Shown here in pieces: positions 1 to 7,796 of a stretch of 17,490 nt of DNA (position 1 is its first letter; the number at the start of each line of letters is the position of its first letter). The notes below the pieces were generated by a model. The model was not told where the DNA came from and ran no database searches. It saw only the letters and a list, made by a program, of their open reading frames with translations. Source of the DNA: an uncultured Lachnospiraceae bacterium (GTDB lineage Bacteria; Bacillota; Clostridia; Lachnospirales; Lachnospiraceae); the NCBI GenBank assembly GCA_947594085.1, contig CANQEB010000017.1:1-17490 (forward strand). The letters run 5' to 3'. The position numbers were made by a program, and so were the translations under genes.

Positions 1-1
1 G

Positions 2-397
2 ACTGCATGGGCAAAAGGCCTGCCGGAGATGACGCTGCCGCACGAGGGCATGCGACCGACAGCGTTTATCGTGATCTGTCAGGATAAGGATATTCAGGAG
101 TCGTTGACGCGCTTCCAGAAGGATGTAGGGATCGCGGCGCAGACGATTTTACTGGCGGCGGTCGAGATGGGACTCGGCGGCTGCATGATCGGAAGTTTCG
201 GGGCGGATTCCGTGCGGCAGGAGCTTGGCCTTCCGGAAAATCTGGCGCCGCTTCTGATCGTCGCAATCGGCAAGCCAGCGGAGAAAATTGTGCTGACCGA
301 AGCGAGCGCGGGCGAATCTGTTGCGTACTACAGGGATGAGAACGACGTTCACTATGTGCCGAAGCGCAGGCTGGAGGATATCATCATCCGACACTGA
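2..397 (+). CDS. Nitroreductase-family protein, C-terminal part (5' end outside window)
   Basis: The reading frame is open from the first bases of the window, so the true start lies upstream; about 131 residues are visible. The stretch DVGIAAQTILLAAVEMGLGG is the typical FMN-binding-fold helix of small nitroreductases, and the ending with YYRDENDVHYVPKRRLEDII matches the C-terminus of the Clostridial subgroup. Members are flavoproteins that use NAD(P)H to reduce nitro compounds, quinones or flavins; the natural substrate cannot be told from sequence. The gene ends 5 nt before the end of the convergent nagB gene, and I see no stem-loop between them. The family call is secure; the specific function is unknown. 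Confidence 0.85.
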   Translation, partial: TAWAKGLPEMTLPHEGMRPTAFIVICQDKDIQESLTRFQKDVGIAAQTILLAAVEMGLGGCMIGSFGADSVRQELGLPENLAPLLIVAIGKPAEKIVLTEASAGESVAYYRDENDVHYVPKRRLEDIIIRH

Positions 398-402
398 ATT
401 TT

Positions 403-1140
403 TTAGATTTTTTCTGTGCATTTTGATAATGCTGCCTCGTCCGCTACGATCGTAACGTCGTTGTGGAGCTGGAGGATGGAGGCTGGGATCTGCGGTGTCA
501 CCGGGCCGAAGAATGCCTGACGCACGATGTCGGCCTTGTCCTCTCCGGAGACGACCACCAGGATCTTGTGTGCGGACATGATAGTCTTGATTCCCATTGT
601 GTAAGCCTGGCGCGGTACGTGATCCTCGGAAATAAAGAAGCGCATGTTGGCTTTTCTTGTGCGCTCGGAGAGTGTGACGCAATGCGTCTCGGTCTCGAAT
701 GCGATGCCGGGTTCGTTGAAACCGATATGGCCGTTGTGGCCGAGGCCGAGGAGCTGCAAATCGACACCGCCGACCGAGTGGATAATTTCGTTGTATTTGC
801 GGCAGGCAATTTCACTGTCTGCTTCCATGCCGTCTGGCAAGAATGTTCGGTCCGTATCGATGTTGACCTTGCTGAATAGATTTTCATTCATAAAATAATA
901 ATAGCTCTGACGGTTGTCTCTGGCGAGTCCCTTGTACTCATCGAGGTTGACTGTCGTCACTTCTGAAAAATCCAGATCGCCTTTGTTGTACCATTCGACG
1001 AGTTGACGATAAGCTCCGATTGGCGTCGAGCCCGTGGCAAGCCCGAGCACACACTGTGGTTTCATGATGATCTGCGCGGAGATAATGTTTGCGGCCTTGC
1101 GGCTCATGTCGTTGTAATCCTTTGCCCTGTAAAATCTCAT
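403..1140 (-). CDS. nagB: Glucosamine-6-phosphate deaminase
   Basis: NagB (245 aa, usual length for the Gram-positive type) converts glucosamine-6-phosphate to fructose-6-phosphate and ammonia in the cytoplasm, feeding amino sugars into glycolysis. Visible motifs are the phosphate-binding LATGSTP (residues about 34-40), NLDEY with Asp67 as the expected proton-transfer residue, and GHNGHIGFNEPG with His138 and Glu143. Asn136 stands where the E. coli enzyme has Asp141; from memory this is normal for Bacillus-type enzymes. The E. coli enzyme is about 20 residues longer at the C-terminus, which carries allosteric residues, so this shorter one may not be activated by GlcNAc-6-P (inference). The start is set by a strong GGAGG site just upstream on the minus strand. 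No nagA or nagE neighbour is present; the gene appears monocistronic with its own promoter. Confidence 0.96.
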   Translation of the reverse strand: MRFYRAKDYNDMSRKAANIISAQIIMKPQCVLGLATGSTPIGAYRQLVEWYNKGDLDFSEVTTVNLDEYKGLARDNRQSYYYFMNENLFSKVNIDTDRTFLPDGMEADSEIACRKYNEIIHSVGGVDLQLLGLGHNGHIGFNEPGIAFETETHCVTLSERTRKANMRFFISEDHVPRQAYTMGIKTIMSAHKILVVVSGEDKADIVRQAFFGPVTPQIPASILQLHNDVTIVADEAALSKCTEKI

Positions 1141-1200
1141 AGGTACCTCCTTTTTGACGAAACGGAAAGACGATAGCTGCCGGATATTTTTCTTTAAAAA

Positions 1201-1230
1201 ATTATACCACGACCTTCGTCCCGGTGTAAA
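1201..1230 (-). promoter_or_regulatory. Promoter of nagB
   Basis: Reading the minus strand, TTTACA (1225-1230) is followed by 18 nt and TATAAT (1201-1206), with TGG directly ahead of the -10 box (extended -10). This points at nagB with about 55-60 nt of leader. No clear operator or cre-like site was recognised next to it. Confidence 0.8.
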
Positions 1231-1394
1231 TCGTTCTCCCGCGATTGTACATTATTATCCACAAAAAAACACGCTCAGGCAAACGGAACAGGGCTCCGGC
1301 AGAATGTATTCAGGAGGGACCCGCGTGTCCGCACAAATTCCCTTTCATCGTAATATGATAGTATAGAAGAGTTTTGCGAGGATGACAAGGTGAG

Positions 1395-2171
1395 ATGGGA
1401 GAGATACTCGCGGGGCTGCTGCTCCCGCTTCTTGGCACGTCGCTCGGTGCGGCCTGTGCTTTCTTTGTGCGGAAAGAATTGAACCGGAATCTGCAAAAAG
1501 CGCTGCTTGGCTTTGCCGCAGGCGTGATGGTCGCGTCCTCGGTGTGGTCGCTGCTGATCCCGGCGATCGAATTGTCCGAGGACATGGGGAGGCTGGCGTT
1601 TTTGCCGGCGATCGGCGGTCTGGCACTCAGCTTTCTGCTTTTGCTGGCGCTGGATCGATATTTCCCGCAGCTGTATCCGGGGGATGTTCGGGAAGCAGAG
1701 GCAGATCGAAAAAGAATGAATCTTCTGATGCTTGCCGTGACGCTCCATAACATCCCGGAGGGCATGGCGGTCGGAGCCGTTTTCTCGGGGTTGCTTGCGG
1801 CACGCGCGGGGATTACGCTGGCCGGAGCGTTTGCTCTGTCGTTTGGCATCGCGATCCAGAATTTCCCGGAGGGTGCGATCATCAGCCTGCCGCTTGCAGG
1901 CGAGAGACGCACAGGCCGCTGGTGCGCGTTCGGCATGGGCGTTGCGTCCGGCGTGGTGGAGCCGATTGCCGGAGCGCTTATGATCCTGCTTTCGCATGAT
2001 ATCCTGCCGCTTCTGCCCTGCTTTCTATCGTTTGCAGCCGGAGCCATGCTGTATGTGGTCGTGGAGGAGCTGATCCCGGAGACTGCGCAGGGCCAGTCCG
2101 GCAAGCTGGGGACGATCGGTTTTGCGCTCGGGTTCATGGTGATGATGGTGCTGGATGTCGCGTCCGGATAA
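1395..2171 (+). CDS. ZIP-family divalent metal transporter (GufA/ZIP11-like)
   Basis: A 258-residue polytopic membrane protein with about eight hydrophobic segments. Two signature metal-site motifs are seen: LHNIPEG (His118 to Gly123) in the fourth helix and IQNFPEG (Gln155 to Gly160) in the fifth; the Gln-Asn form of the second is typical of the GufA/ZIP11 subgroup. ZIP proteins bring Zn2+, and often Fe2+ or Mn2+, into the cytoplasm. A charged loop around residues 95-113 separates the third and fourth helices, where the family has its variable loop. The start at 1395 gives a normal family N-terminus, but the AAGGTGAG directly before it is unusually close for a ribosome site. A weak -10-like TATGAT lies at 1354-1359. 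The last codons overlap the frame of the decayed ATPase downstream. Family sure, metal unknown. Confidence 0.9.
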   Translation: MGEILAGLLLPLLGTSLGAACAFFVRKELNRNLQKALLGFAAGVMVASSVWSLLIPAIELSEDMGRLAFLPAIGGLALSFLLLLALDRYFPQLYPGDVREAEADRKRMNLLMLAVTLHNIPEGMAVGAVFSGLLAARAGITLAGAFALSFGIAIQNFPEGAIISLPLAGERRTGRWCAFGMGVASGVVEPIAGALMILLSHDILPLLPCFLSFAAGAMLYVVVEELIPETAQGQSGKLGTIGFALGFMVMMVLDVASG

Positions 2172-3105
2172 AAGGAAATGTACGACAGGATGGATAGCGA
2201 AATATCTGTTTCTGATTAAAGACGAACTTCTCGAGCAGGGAGTGCCAGAAGAACAGATCCTTGAAATCAACTTTGAAACCGGGGAGTTGGCTACGTACCT
2301 TGGCGGGCGTTATGTTGAATTTAGAATCTATCCGTTTTCTTTCCGGGAAGTGCGGGACATGATGCCGGAGACCACGCTGCCGGAACTGTTTCAGATTTAC
2401 CTCTTAAGAGGAGGTATGCCGTTTCTGTATCAGTTTCCTTTGGACGATTCCGGCTTTCGGCAGTATCTCGACGACATCTATGCTTCCATCGTGCTGAAAG
2501 ATATTGCCCAGAGAAACCGGATTCGCGACCTTGAACAGCTGAGAAGAGTTCTCCTGTATTTTATTGCGAATGTAGGGAATTCATTTTCTGCTTCGAATAT
2601 TACAAAATATATGAAAAACGAGAGGCGAAGCATTTCCAGCGAAACGCTGTATAACTATCTGGAGTACTGCAAAGCCGCCTGTCTGCTTCATCTGGTGTCC
2701 CGTGAGGATGTAATAGGAAAACAAATCCTACATTTTCAGGAGAAAATATATCTTGCGGATCACGGTTTTCGGGAGGCTGTATATGGGAATAACCTGCGTG
2801 ATGTGAATCAGACGCTTGAGAATATAGTATATATGGAACTTTTGCGCCGGGGTTATGAAGTTCATGTGGGAAAGGCGGAGAACCTGGAAGTGGATTTTTC
2901 AGCGCAGAAGAGCGGAGAGAGGGTCTATGTTCAAGTCAGCTATCTTCTTGCAGGAGAGGAGACGATTGAGCGGGAATTCGGTGCACTGGAGCAGATTAGG
3001 GACAATTTCCCTAAATATGTCGTTACGATGGACGAGATCAGTCGGAGCAGGAACGGGATCCGACATTTTAACATCAGAGATTTTCTGCTGTTGAATGAAT
3101 TTTGA
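2155..3105 (+). pseudogene. Decayed AAA ATPase with DUF4143 domain (N-terminal truncation and internal deletion)
   Basis: The frame gives 316 residues, whereas intact AAA_14/DUF4143 proteins have roughly 400 or more. The visible order is a piece of the ATPase domain (KDELLEQGVPEEQILEINFE, about residues 22-41), then an abrupt jump at 2275-2284 to GELATYLGGRYVEFRIYPFS, which in the family follows the Walker B and sensor region, and then a complete C-terminal DUF4143 part. That part includes LENIVYMELLRRGYEV, a following EVDF and YVQVSY, as in a PD-(D/E)XK nuclease-like fold. Walker A (expected before residue 20) and Walker B are both absent, so ATP binding is not expected. The first codons coincide with the end of the ZIP gene and have no good ribosome site, indicating that a deletion joined the two genes. 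The remainder could still be translated, but I regard it as a pseudogene. Intact relatives are often found as mobile or multi-copy genes of unknown role. Confidence 0.85.
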
Positions 3106-3198
3106 ACGGAACAGCGGCTGATACGATATGCCTGAATATTACGGGAAATCCTACAGCGAGGCAGGAAAACACAGCAGGAAAAACACAAACTTCGGGTG

Positions 3199-3226
3199 TT
3201 GACAAAAATGCCGAAGATGATATACT
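3199..3226 (+). promoter_or_regulatory. Promoter of the T-box/thrS transcription unit
   Basis: A perfect TTGACA (3199-3204), 16 nt, then TATACT (3221-3226; 5 of 6 to TATAAT). Transcription would begin near 3233, directly ahead of the T-box leader. Confidence 0.8.
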
Positions 3227-3232
3227 GTTAAA

Positions 3233-3531
3233 AGCAATGAAATAATGTGAATACGCTGAAGAGAAGAGTAGAATGTGGAAGCATTCAGAGAGAGGGCGGC
3301 AGCTGAAAAGCCCTTATGCGGAACCATTTGAAAACTGCCTCTGAGTGACCCCAATCCGGTCCGGTGACTCCGTTATCGTCGTGCAGAGGGATTCTGTGAG
3401 AGTTGTTTTGCGCAGTTGGGGCTTTTGCCCTTGAGGATGCCGAGACAATGCCTGACAGGATAACCAGGGTGGAACCGCGATCATGCAAGATGTATCGTCC
3501 CTGGCAGCTATGTGGCTGTCAGGGATTTTTT
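3233..3531 (+). promoter_or_regulatory. T-box leader (tRNA-Thr sensing riboswitch)
   Basis: The conserved T-box AGGGTGGAACCGCG sits at 3466-3479 and can pair with the uncharged tRNA 3' end. Upstream, AGAGAG and GGGC...GCCC (about 3287-3313) look like the distal part of stem I. In the expected specifier position I read ACT (3334-3336, within TTTGAAAACTGCC), a threonine codon, which fits thrS downstream; the exact codon is tentative because I folded it by eye. The antiterminator CCAGGG at 3464-3469 competes with the terminator arm CCCTGG at 3499-3504. Expected action: uncharged tRNA-Thr stabilises the antiterminator and allows read-through into the small acidic gene and thrS. Confidence 0.92.
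3498..3531 (+). terminator. Regulated terminator of the T-box leader
   Basis: TCCCTGGCAG (3498-3507) pairs with CTGTCAGGGA (3516-3525) over ten base pairs, one of them G-U, around an 8-nt loop, followed by six T (3526-3531). The left arm overlaps the antiterminator pairing region, the usual T-box switch layout. Confidence 0.92.
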
Positions 3532-3657
3532 CGTGAAAGCCAGGGACTTTGCGAGGTTAGGTGTGGCCTGCGGTCTGCAAGAAAAGGACATGGAAGCTTA
3601 TTTGCAGCCGGCTTTTGGAGCGTGGAATGAGAGGCAATGTTCGGAAAGGAGAGAAGG

Positions 3658-3903
3658 ATGAAGGATCAGTTAAAAAGTGTTTTTCTGAGAAGCTGGTCGC
3701 CGGCCGAGAAGGGACTTCTGCTTGTGGATGTGCTGTTGTCGGGTGTACTGCTGGGCTGGTTGACGTCGCCGTTTCGGAAGGTGACGGCGGGAAATATGGC
3801 GAAATTCTTTGTCGGGCCGATTGACGAAGACGAGGATGATGATGACGGCGCAGACGATGATGACAACGGGGATACGATAGAGATTGAGATTGAAGAACAG
3901 TGA
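3658..3903 (+). CDS. Small membrane protein with a highly acidic C-terminal tail
   Basis: An 81-residue protein of no family I recognise. Residues 1-18 are polar and basic, 19-37 form one hydrophobic segment (LLLVDVLLSGVLLGWL is its core), 40-54 carry basic residues, and 56-80 are almost entirely Asp and Glu, with DEDEDDDDGADDDDNGD ending in an alternating IEIEIEE. The start at 3658 is chosen because AAGGAG lies about 6 nt upstream; an in-frame ATG at 3637 lacks such a site. It lies between the T-box terminator and thrS, so it should be co-regulated by threonine starvation. By the positive-inside rule the N-terminus could be outside and the acidic tail inside, but charge on both flanks makes this uncertain. 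Coding status is likely, function unknown. Confidence 0.7.
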   Translation: MKDQLKSVFLRSWSPAEKGLLLVDVLLSGVLLGWLTSPFRKVTAGNMAKFFVGPIDEDEDDDDGADDDDNGDTIEIEIEEQ

Positions 3904-3922
3904 GAGTTACAAAAAAGACCGA

Positions 3923-4016
3923 GATTGCGGCAGCGAGAGCGGCAAGAAACCCGGATTACGGCGATGAGAGCGGCAGGAAGACCGGGATCACGTCTGTGAG
4001 AACGGAATAGGATCAG
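3923..4016 (+). repeat. Three imperfect 31-bp tandem repeats
   Basis: Units at 3923-3953, 3954-3984 and, after one extra G, 3986-4016. The first two share GATT-CGGC-GAGAGCGGCA-GAA-CCG; the third is more diverged (TGAGAACGGAA kept). A 31-bp unit is not a multiple of three and the frames contain stops, so this is non-coding. It lies in the gap between the acidic small gene and thrS, within the expected transcript. Confidence 0.75.
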
Positions 4017-4031
4017 GGATAAAGCTCAGAA

Positions 4032-4083
4032 AAGATCACGAATGAAGATCAGAAATAAAGATCAGAAATAAAGATCAGAAATA
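4032..4083 (+). repeat. 13-bp tandem repeats upstream of thrS
   Basis: Three identical units AAGATCAGAAATA at 4045-4057, 4058-4070 and 4071-4083, preceded by a variant unit at 4032-4044 (AAGATCACGAATG) and a trace before that (AAGCTCAGAA at 4022-4031). The array ends 8 nt before the thrS ribosome binding site, so copy number changes would alter the length of the leader in front of thrS. Confidence 0.92.
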
Positions 4084-4106
4084 AAGACGACAGGAGGACG
4101 AATAAC

Positions 4107-6044
4107 ATGATTATCACATTGAAAGACGGCTCAAAGAGAGAGTACACACAGCCGATGTCTGTGATCGACATCGCGGCGGATATCAGCGAAGGTCTGGCGC
4201 GTGTGGCGACGGCGGGCGAGGTGAACGGAGAGGTGCAGGATCTGCGCACGGTTCTTTCTGAGGACTGCGAGCTGAATATTCTGACCTTCGACAGCCCGGA
4301 GGGCGCGGGCGCGTTCCGCCATACGACCTCGCATATCATGGCGCAGGCGATCAAGCGTCTGTACCCGGATGTGAAGCTGGCGATCGGCCCGTCGATCGCG
4401 GACGGATTCTATTACGATGTGGACAGCGACACGCCGATCACGAACGAAGACCTTGAGAAGATCGAGGCGGAGATGAAGAAGATCGTCAAGGAGGCGCTTC
4501 CGATCACGCGCTTCACAAAGCCGCGCGACGAGGCGATCGCATATTTCAAGGAGAAGAATGAGCCGTACAAGGTGGAGCTGATCGAGGATCTGCCTGAAGA
4601 CGCGGAGATCAGCTTTTATCAGCAGGGCGAGTTCGTCGATCTGTGCGCGGGTCCGCATCTGATGTCTACAAAGCCGGTCAAGGCGTTCAAGCTGACCAGC
4701 CTCGCGGGCGCGTACTGGAGGGGCAGCGAGAAGAACAAGATGCTCACCAGAATCTACGGTACTTCTTATACAAAGAAAGCCGATCTGGACGAGTACCTGC
4801 GCCTGCTCGAGGAGGCGAAGAAGCGCGACCACAGAAAGCTCGGCAAGCAGCTCGGGCTGTTCATGATGCGCGATGAGGGACCGGGATTCCCGTTCTTCCT
4901 GCCGAAAGGAATGGTATTGAAGAACACGCTGCTCGACTACTGGAGAGAGATTCACAGAAAGGCGGGCTACGTGGAGATCTCCACGCCGATCATGCTGAAC
5001 CGTCAGCTCTGGGAGACCTCCGGCCACTGGGATCACTACAAGGAAAACATGTACACGACGGTCATCGACGACACGGACTTCGCAATCAAGCCGATGAATT
5101 GCCCGGGTGGCATTCTGGTCTACCAGTCGGAGCCGCGCTCTTACCGCGACCTGCCGCTGCGCATGGGTGAGCTCGGCCTGGTGCACCGCCACGAGAAATC
5201 CGGCCAGCTCCACGGCCTGATGCGCGTGCGCTGCTTCACACAGGACGATGCGCACATCTTCATGACGCCGGAGCAGATCCGCGACGAGATCAAGGGCGTC
5301 GCGAAGCTGATTGACGAGGTCTACCAGCTCTTTGGCTTCAAGTATCACGTAGAGCTGTCGACCCGTCCGGAGAATTCGATGGGCAGCGACGAGGACTGGG
5401 AGATGGCGACCGAAGGCCTGCGCAGCGCGCTCGACGACCTGGGACTCGACTATGTAGTCAACGAGGGCGACGGCGCGTTCTACGGACCGAAGATCGACTT
5501 CCACCTCGAGGACTCCATCGGCAGGACCTGGCAGTGCGGCACGATCCAGCTCGACTTCCAGCTCCCGCTGCGCTTCAACTGCGAGTACACCGGAGCGGAC
5601 GGCGAGAAGCACCGCCCGATCATGATCCACCGCGTGGCATTCGGCTCCATCGAGCGTTTCATCGGCATCCTGATCGAGCATTTCGCGGGCGCGTTCCCGA
5701 CCTGGCTTGCGCCGGAGCAGGTGCGTGTGCTTCCGATCTCAGACAAGTACATGGATTACGCGGAGAAGGTGAACAAGCGGCTCTTTGACGCTGGCATCCG
5801 CACCAGCATCGACACGAAGGCGGAGAAGATCGGTTACAAGATCCGCGAGGCGCAGCTTGCGAAGGTGCCGTACATGCTCGTGGTCGGCGCGAAAGAAGAG
5901 GAAGAGGGTCTCGTGTCCGTCCGCAGCCGTTTCGCGGGCGACGAGGGTCAGAAGACAGTTGAAGCCTTCCTTGCGGACATTAAGGAGGAGATCGCTTCCC
6001 GCACGACTCGCGAGACGACCGTAAAAGAGGATGAAAAGAAATAG
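4107..6044 (+). CDS. thrS: Threonyl-tRNA synthetase
   Basis: ThrRS (645 aa, normal bacterial length) charges tRNA-Thr with threonine. Domains in order: TGS (about 1-62); editing domain with HTTSH (His72, His76) and CAGPH (Cys180, His184) that removes misattached serine; class II catalytic core with KPMNCPGG (zinc ligand Cys332), motif 2 RHEKSGQLHGLMRVRCF, zinc ligands His383 and His508, and motif 3 AFGSIERFIGILIEHF; then the anticodon-binding domain (about 540-630). All key residues are present. Start at 4107 is fixed by AGGAGG at 4092-4097. It is transcribed from the T-box promoter about 0.9 kb upstream together with the small acidic gene and ends before an intrinsic terminator. The last 20 residues are a charged tail. 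Confidence 0.98.
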   Translation: MIITLKDGSKREYTQPMSVIDIAADISEGLARVATAGEVNGEVQDLRTVLSEDCELNILTFDSPEGAGAFRHTTSHIMAQAIKRLYPDVKLAIGPSIADGFYYDVDSDTPITNEDLEKIEAEMKKIVKEALPITRFTKPRDEAIAYFKEKNEPYKVELIEDLPEDAEISFYQQGEFVDLCAGPHLMSTKPVKAFKLTSLAGAYWRGSEKNKMLTRIYGTSYTKKADLDEYLRLLEEAKKRDHRKLGKQLGLFMMRDEGPGFPFFLPKGMVLKNTLLDYWREIHRKAGYVEISTPIMLNRQLWETSGHWDHYKENMYTTVIDDTDFAIKPMNCPGGILVYQSEPRSYRDLPLRMGELGLVHRHEKSGQLHGLMRVRCFTQDDAHIFMTPEQIRDEIKGVAKLIDEVYQLFGFKYHVELSTRPENSMGSDEDWEMATEGLRSALDDLGLDYVVNEGDGAFYGPKIDFHLEDSIGRTWQCGTIQLDFQLPLRFNCEYTGADGEKHRPIMIHRVAFGSIERFIGILIEHFAGAFPTWLAPEQVRVLPISDKYMDYAEKVNKRLFDAGIRTSIDTKAEKIGYKIREAQLAKVPYMLVVGAKEEEEGLVSVRSRFAGDEGQKTVEAFLADIKEEIASRTTRETTVKEDEKK

Positions 6045-6090
6045 AATCGTGTAAAATGCGTCAGGAAAAGATGCTATAGAACAAAACGAA

Positions 6091-6128
6091 AGTACTCTCT
6101 CAGGCAGTAGTCGGGGGAGTACTTTTTT
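6091..6128 (+). terminator. Intrinsic terminator after thrS
   Basis: AGTACTCTCTC (6091-6101) pairs with GGGGGAGTACT (6113-6123), eleven base pairs with two G-U, loop 11 nt, followed by a run of T to 6128. Confidence 0.92.
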
Positions 6129-6177
6129 ATGCCAAAGAAAGAAGGGCGTCCGGGCTTTGTGAACTAAACACGAATTC

Positions 6178-6216
6178 TTTACACCATCTTAACATCGCGG
6201 CGCGCTTCCTAACACC
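6178..6216 (+). promoter_or_regulatory. Direct TTNACA repeats ahead of the K+ channel gene, candidate response-regulator operator
   Basis: TTTACACC (6178-6185), TTAACATC (6189-6196) and CTAACACC (6209-6216) are three similar boxes with start-to-start distances of 11 and 20 bp. Two TTNACA boxes 11 bp apart are the pattern bound by OmpR/PhoB-class regulators such as B. subtilis PhoP. A -10-like TATAAA is at 6222-6227 without a good -35, as expected for an activated promoter. The KdpE-like regulator encoded downstream is the natural candidate to bind here, but this is inference. Confidence 0.45.
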
Positions 6217-6304
6217 AACTTTATAAATTTTGTGCGATACTGGCCTCAGAGAGAAAAAATGGTTGCTGTCTGGGAACGGGCGGCAGCCAAAGAGGTGAGT
6301 GCGC

Positions 6305-7639
6305 ATGAAAACACTGTTAAAGACAAAACATTTTTCGTCATTTCAGATTATCATATTAGGTTTTTTGGCAGTCATTCTTCTGGGAAGCTTTCTTCTGATG
6401 CTTCCAATCTCCACAAGTCAGCCGGAAGGGGCTTCTTTTCAGGATGCACTCTTTACGGCGACGTCATCGGTCTGCGTGACTGGGCTGGTCGTGCGTGACA
6501 CGGCGACCTACTGGTCCGGCTTCGGGCAGGCGATAATCCTGCTGTTGATTCAAATCGGCGGCATGGGCGTGATCACGGTGGCGGTGCTGTTCTCAATCGC
6601 TTCTGGGAGGAAGATTGGCCTGATGCAGCGACAGACAATGCAAGAAGCGATCTCTGCGCCGCAGGTCGGAGGGATTGTGCGGCTGACCGGATTTATCCTG
6701 AAGGCAGTCGCTGTGATCGAAGGAATCGGTTTTCTGTTGTTGCTGCCCGTGTTTGCGCGGGAATTCGGACTCGGCAGGGGATGCTGGTATGCGCTGTTTC
6801 ACTCGATCTCCGCATTTTGCAACGCAGGCTTCGACTTGATGGGAACGAAAGAACCGTTCTCCTCGCTGACCACATATCACAGCAGTGCAGTCGTGAATCT
6901 CACGATTATGGCGCTGATCGTTGTGGGTGGAATCGGGTTTTTGACCTGGGACGATATTCGACGGAACAAATTTCATTTTCGAAAATACAGAATGCAGAGC
7001 AAAGTGATTTTGAGCACAACGGCGGCTTTGATCGTGCTTCCGGCGATCTATTTCTTTTTCTGTGAGTATAGCGAGGCGGGGATCAAGGATCGGATTTGGT
7101 TGTCTCTGTTTCAGTCGGTGACGACGAGGACCGCAGGCTTCAACACGGCGGACCTCGCGGGAATGCACGATTCCGGGAAGCTTTTGATGATTCTGCTGAT
7201 GCTGATAGGAGGCTCCCCTGGCTCAACGGCTGGAGGCATGAAGACGACGACCGCGGCTGTGATGCTGGCTACGGCGGTGGCGGTGTTCAAACGACAGGAG
7301 TCGGCGCATTTCTTCGGGCGCAGGATTCCGACGGAGAGCATCCGAAACGCGGCAGCGATTCTGCTGATGTACTTGACGCTGTTCCTTACAGGGGCGGCTG
7401 TCATCAGCTATATAGAACAAATTCCTCTCCTGACGACACTCTTTGAGACGGCGTCGGCGATTGGAACGGTCGGCCTGACGCTTGGCATTACGACGCAATT
7501 GTCTATGGCGTCCAGATTGATTCTGATTCTCCTGATGTTTTTCGGAAGGGTCGGCGGATTGACCTTAATCTTCGCGACGGTGTCGGAGACACAGAAGGCG
7601 GCGCTGCATTTCCCGAAGGAGAAGATCACGGTGGGCTGA
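6305..7639 (+). CDS. ktrB: TrkH/KtrB-family potassium channel subunit
   Basis: Membrane subunit (444 aa) of a Na+- or H+-linked K+ uptake system of the SKT superfamily. The fourfold MPM repeat is clear: the filter glycines are Gly60 in TSSVCVTGL, Gly175 in FCNAGF, Gly278 in TTRTAGFN and Gly390 in AIGTVGLT. The conserved intramembrane segment GGSPGSTAGGMKTTT lies around residue 300. The length and short N-terminus fit KtrB rather than the longer TrkH, hence the symbol, which is tentative. I choose ATG at 6305 because AGAGGTGAG ends about 5 nt before it; a GTG at 6299 would add two residues. The gene is followed after 157 nt by the RCK subunit that should gate it. Confidence 0.93.
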   Translation: MKTLLKTKHFSSFQIIILGFLAVILLGSFLLMLPISTSQPEGASFQDALFTATSSVCVTGLVVRDTATYWSGFGQAIILLLIQIGGMGVITVAVLFSIASGRKIGLMQRQTMQEAISAPQVGGIVRLTGFILKAVAVIEGIGFLLLLPVFAREFGLGRGCWYALFHSISAFCNAGFDLMGTKEPFSSLTTYHSSAVVNLTIMALIVVGGIGFLTWDDIRRNKFHFRKYRMQSKVILSTTAALIVLPAIYFFFCEYSEAGIKDRIWLSLFQSVTTRTAGFNTADLAGMHDSGKLLMILLMLIGGSPGSTAGGMKTTTAAVMLATAVAVFKRQESAHFFGRRIPTESIRNAAAILLMYLTLFLTGAAVISYIEQIPLLTTLFETASAIGTVGLTLGITTQLSMASRLILILLMFFGRVGGLTLIFATVSETQKAALHFPKEKITVG

Positions 7640-7796
7640 GAGCGGATGATCGTGCCAGTTGACGGGAAGGACCGCGGATCGGGAGGACAAGAGATACAAG
7701 GTTGCACAGAAAAATGAGGCATGTCCGGTGCAAAAAACTGCTGCTTAGGAGATCAGAGGGGCATCGGAGACGGTTTATGCCGGAAAGGATATTGGT

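Noticed and set aside
149..682. Minus-strand frame bridging nagB and the nitroreductase gene
   Set aside because: Out of frame with nagB and low-complexity; both real genes here are well recognised.
1154..1366. Short plus-strand frame between nagB and the ZIP gene
   Set aside because: It runs over the nagB promoter and shows no ribosome site or domain. The gap 1141-1394 otherwise holds only the nagB promoter and weak signals for the ZIP gene.
1310..2137. Antisense frames across the ZIP transporter gene
   Set aside because: Ser/Pro/Arg-rich composition without family likeness; the plus strand has clear ZIP motifs.
3561..3824. Overlapping plus-strand frame of 87 codons near the small acidic gene
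   Set aside because: No ribosome site, Cys/Gly/Arg-rich noise; the 3658-3903 frame has a good site and a membrane-plus-tail build.
4032..4083. CRISPR-like array
   Set aside because: Thirteen-bp units lie head to tail without spacers and no cas genes are near.
4131..5681. Antisense open frame of 516 codons across thrS
   Set aside because: It mirrors the codon bias of thrS, is rich in Arg/Leu/Asp/Val without any domain, and has no ribosome site; thrS is certain on the other strand.
6045..6304. c-di-AMP (ydaO-type) riboswitch before the potassium genes
   Set aside because: Such switches often precede ktr genes, but I see none of the conserved core, and the thrS terminator and the TTNACA boxes fill the space.
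7640..7796. Promoter or riboswitch between ktrB and ktrA
   Set aside because: TTGACG at 7659-7664 has no -10 at a suitable distance and no conserved structure was recognised.
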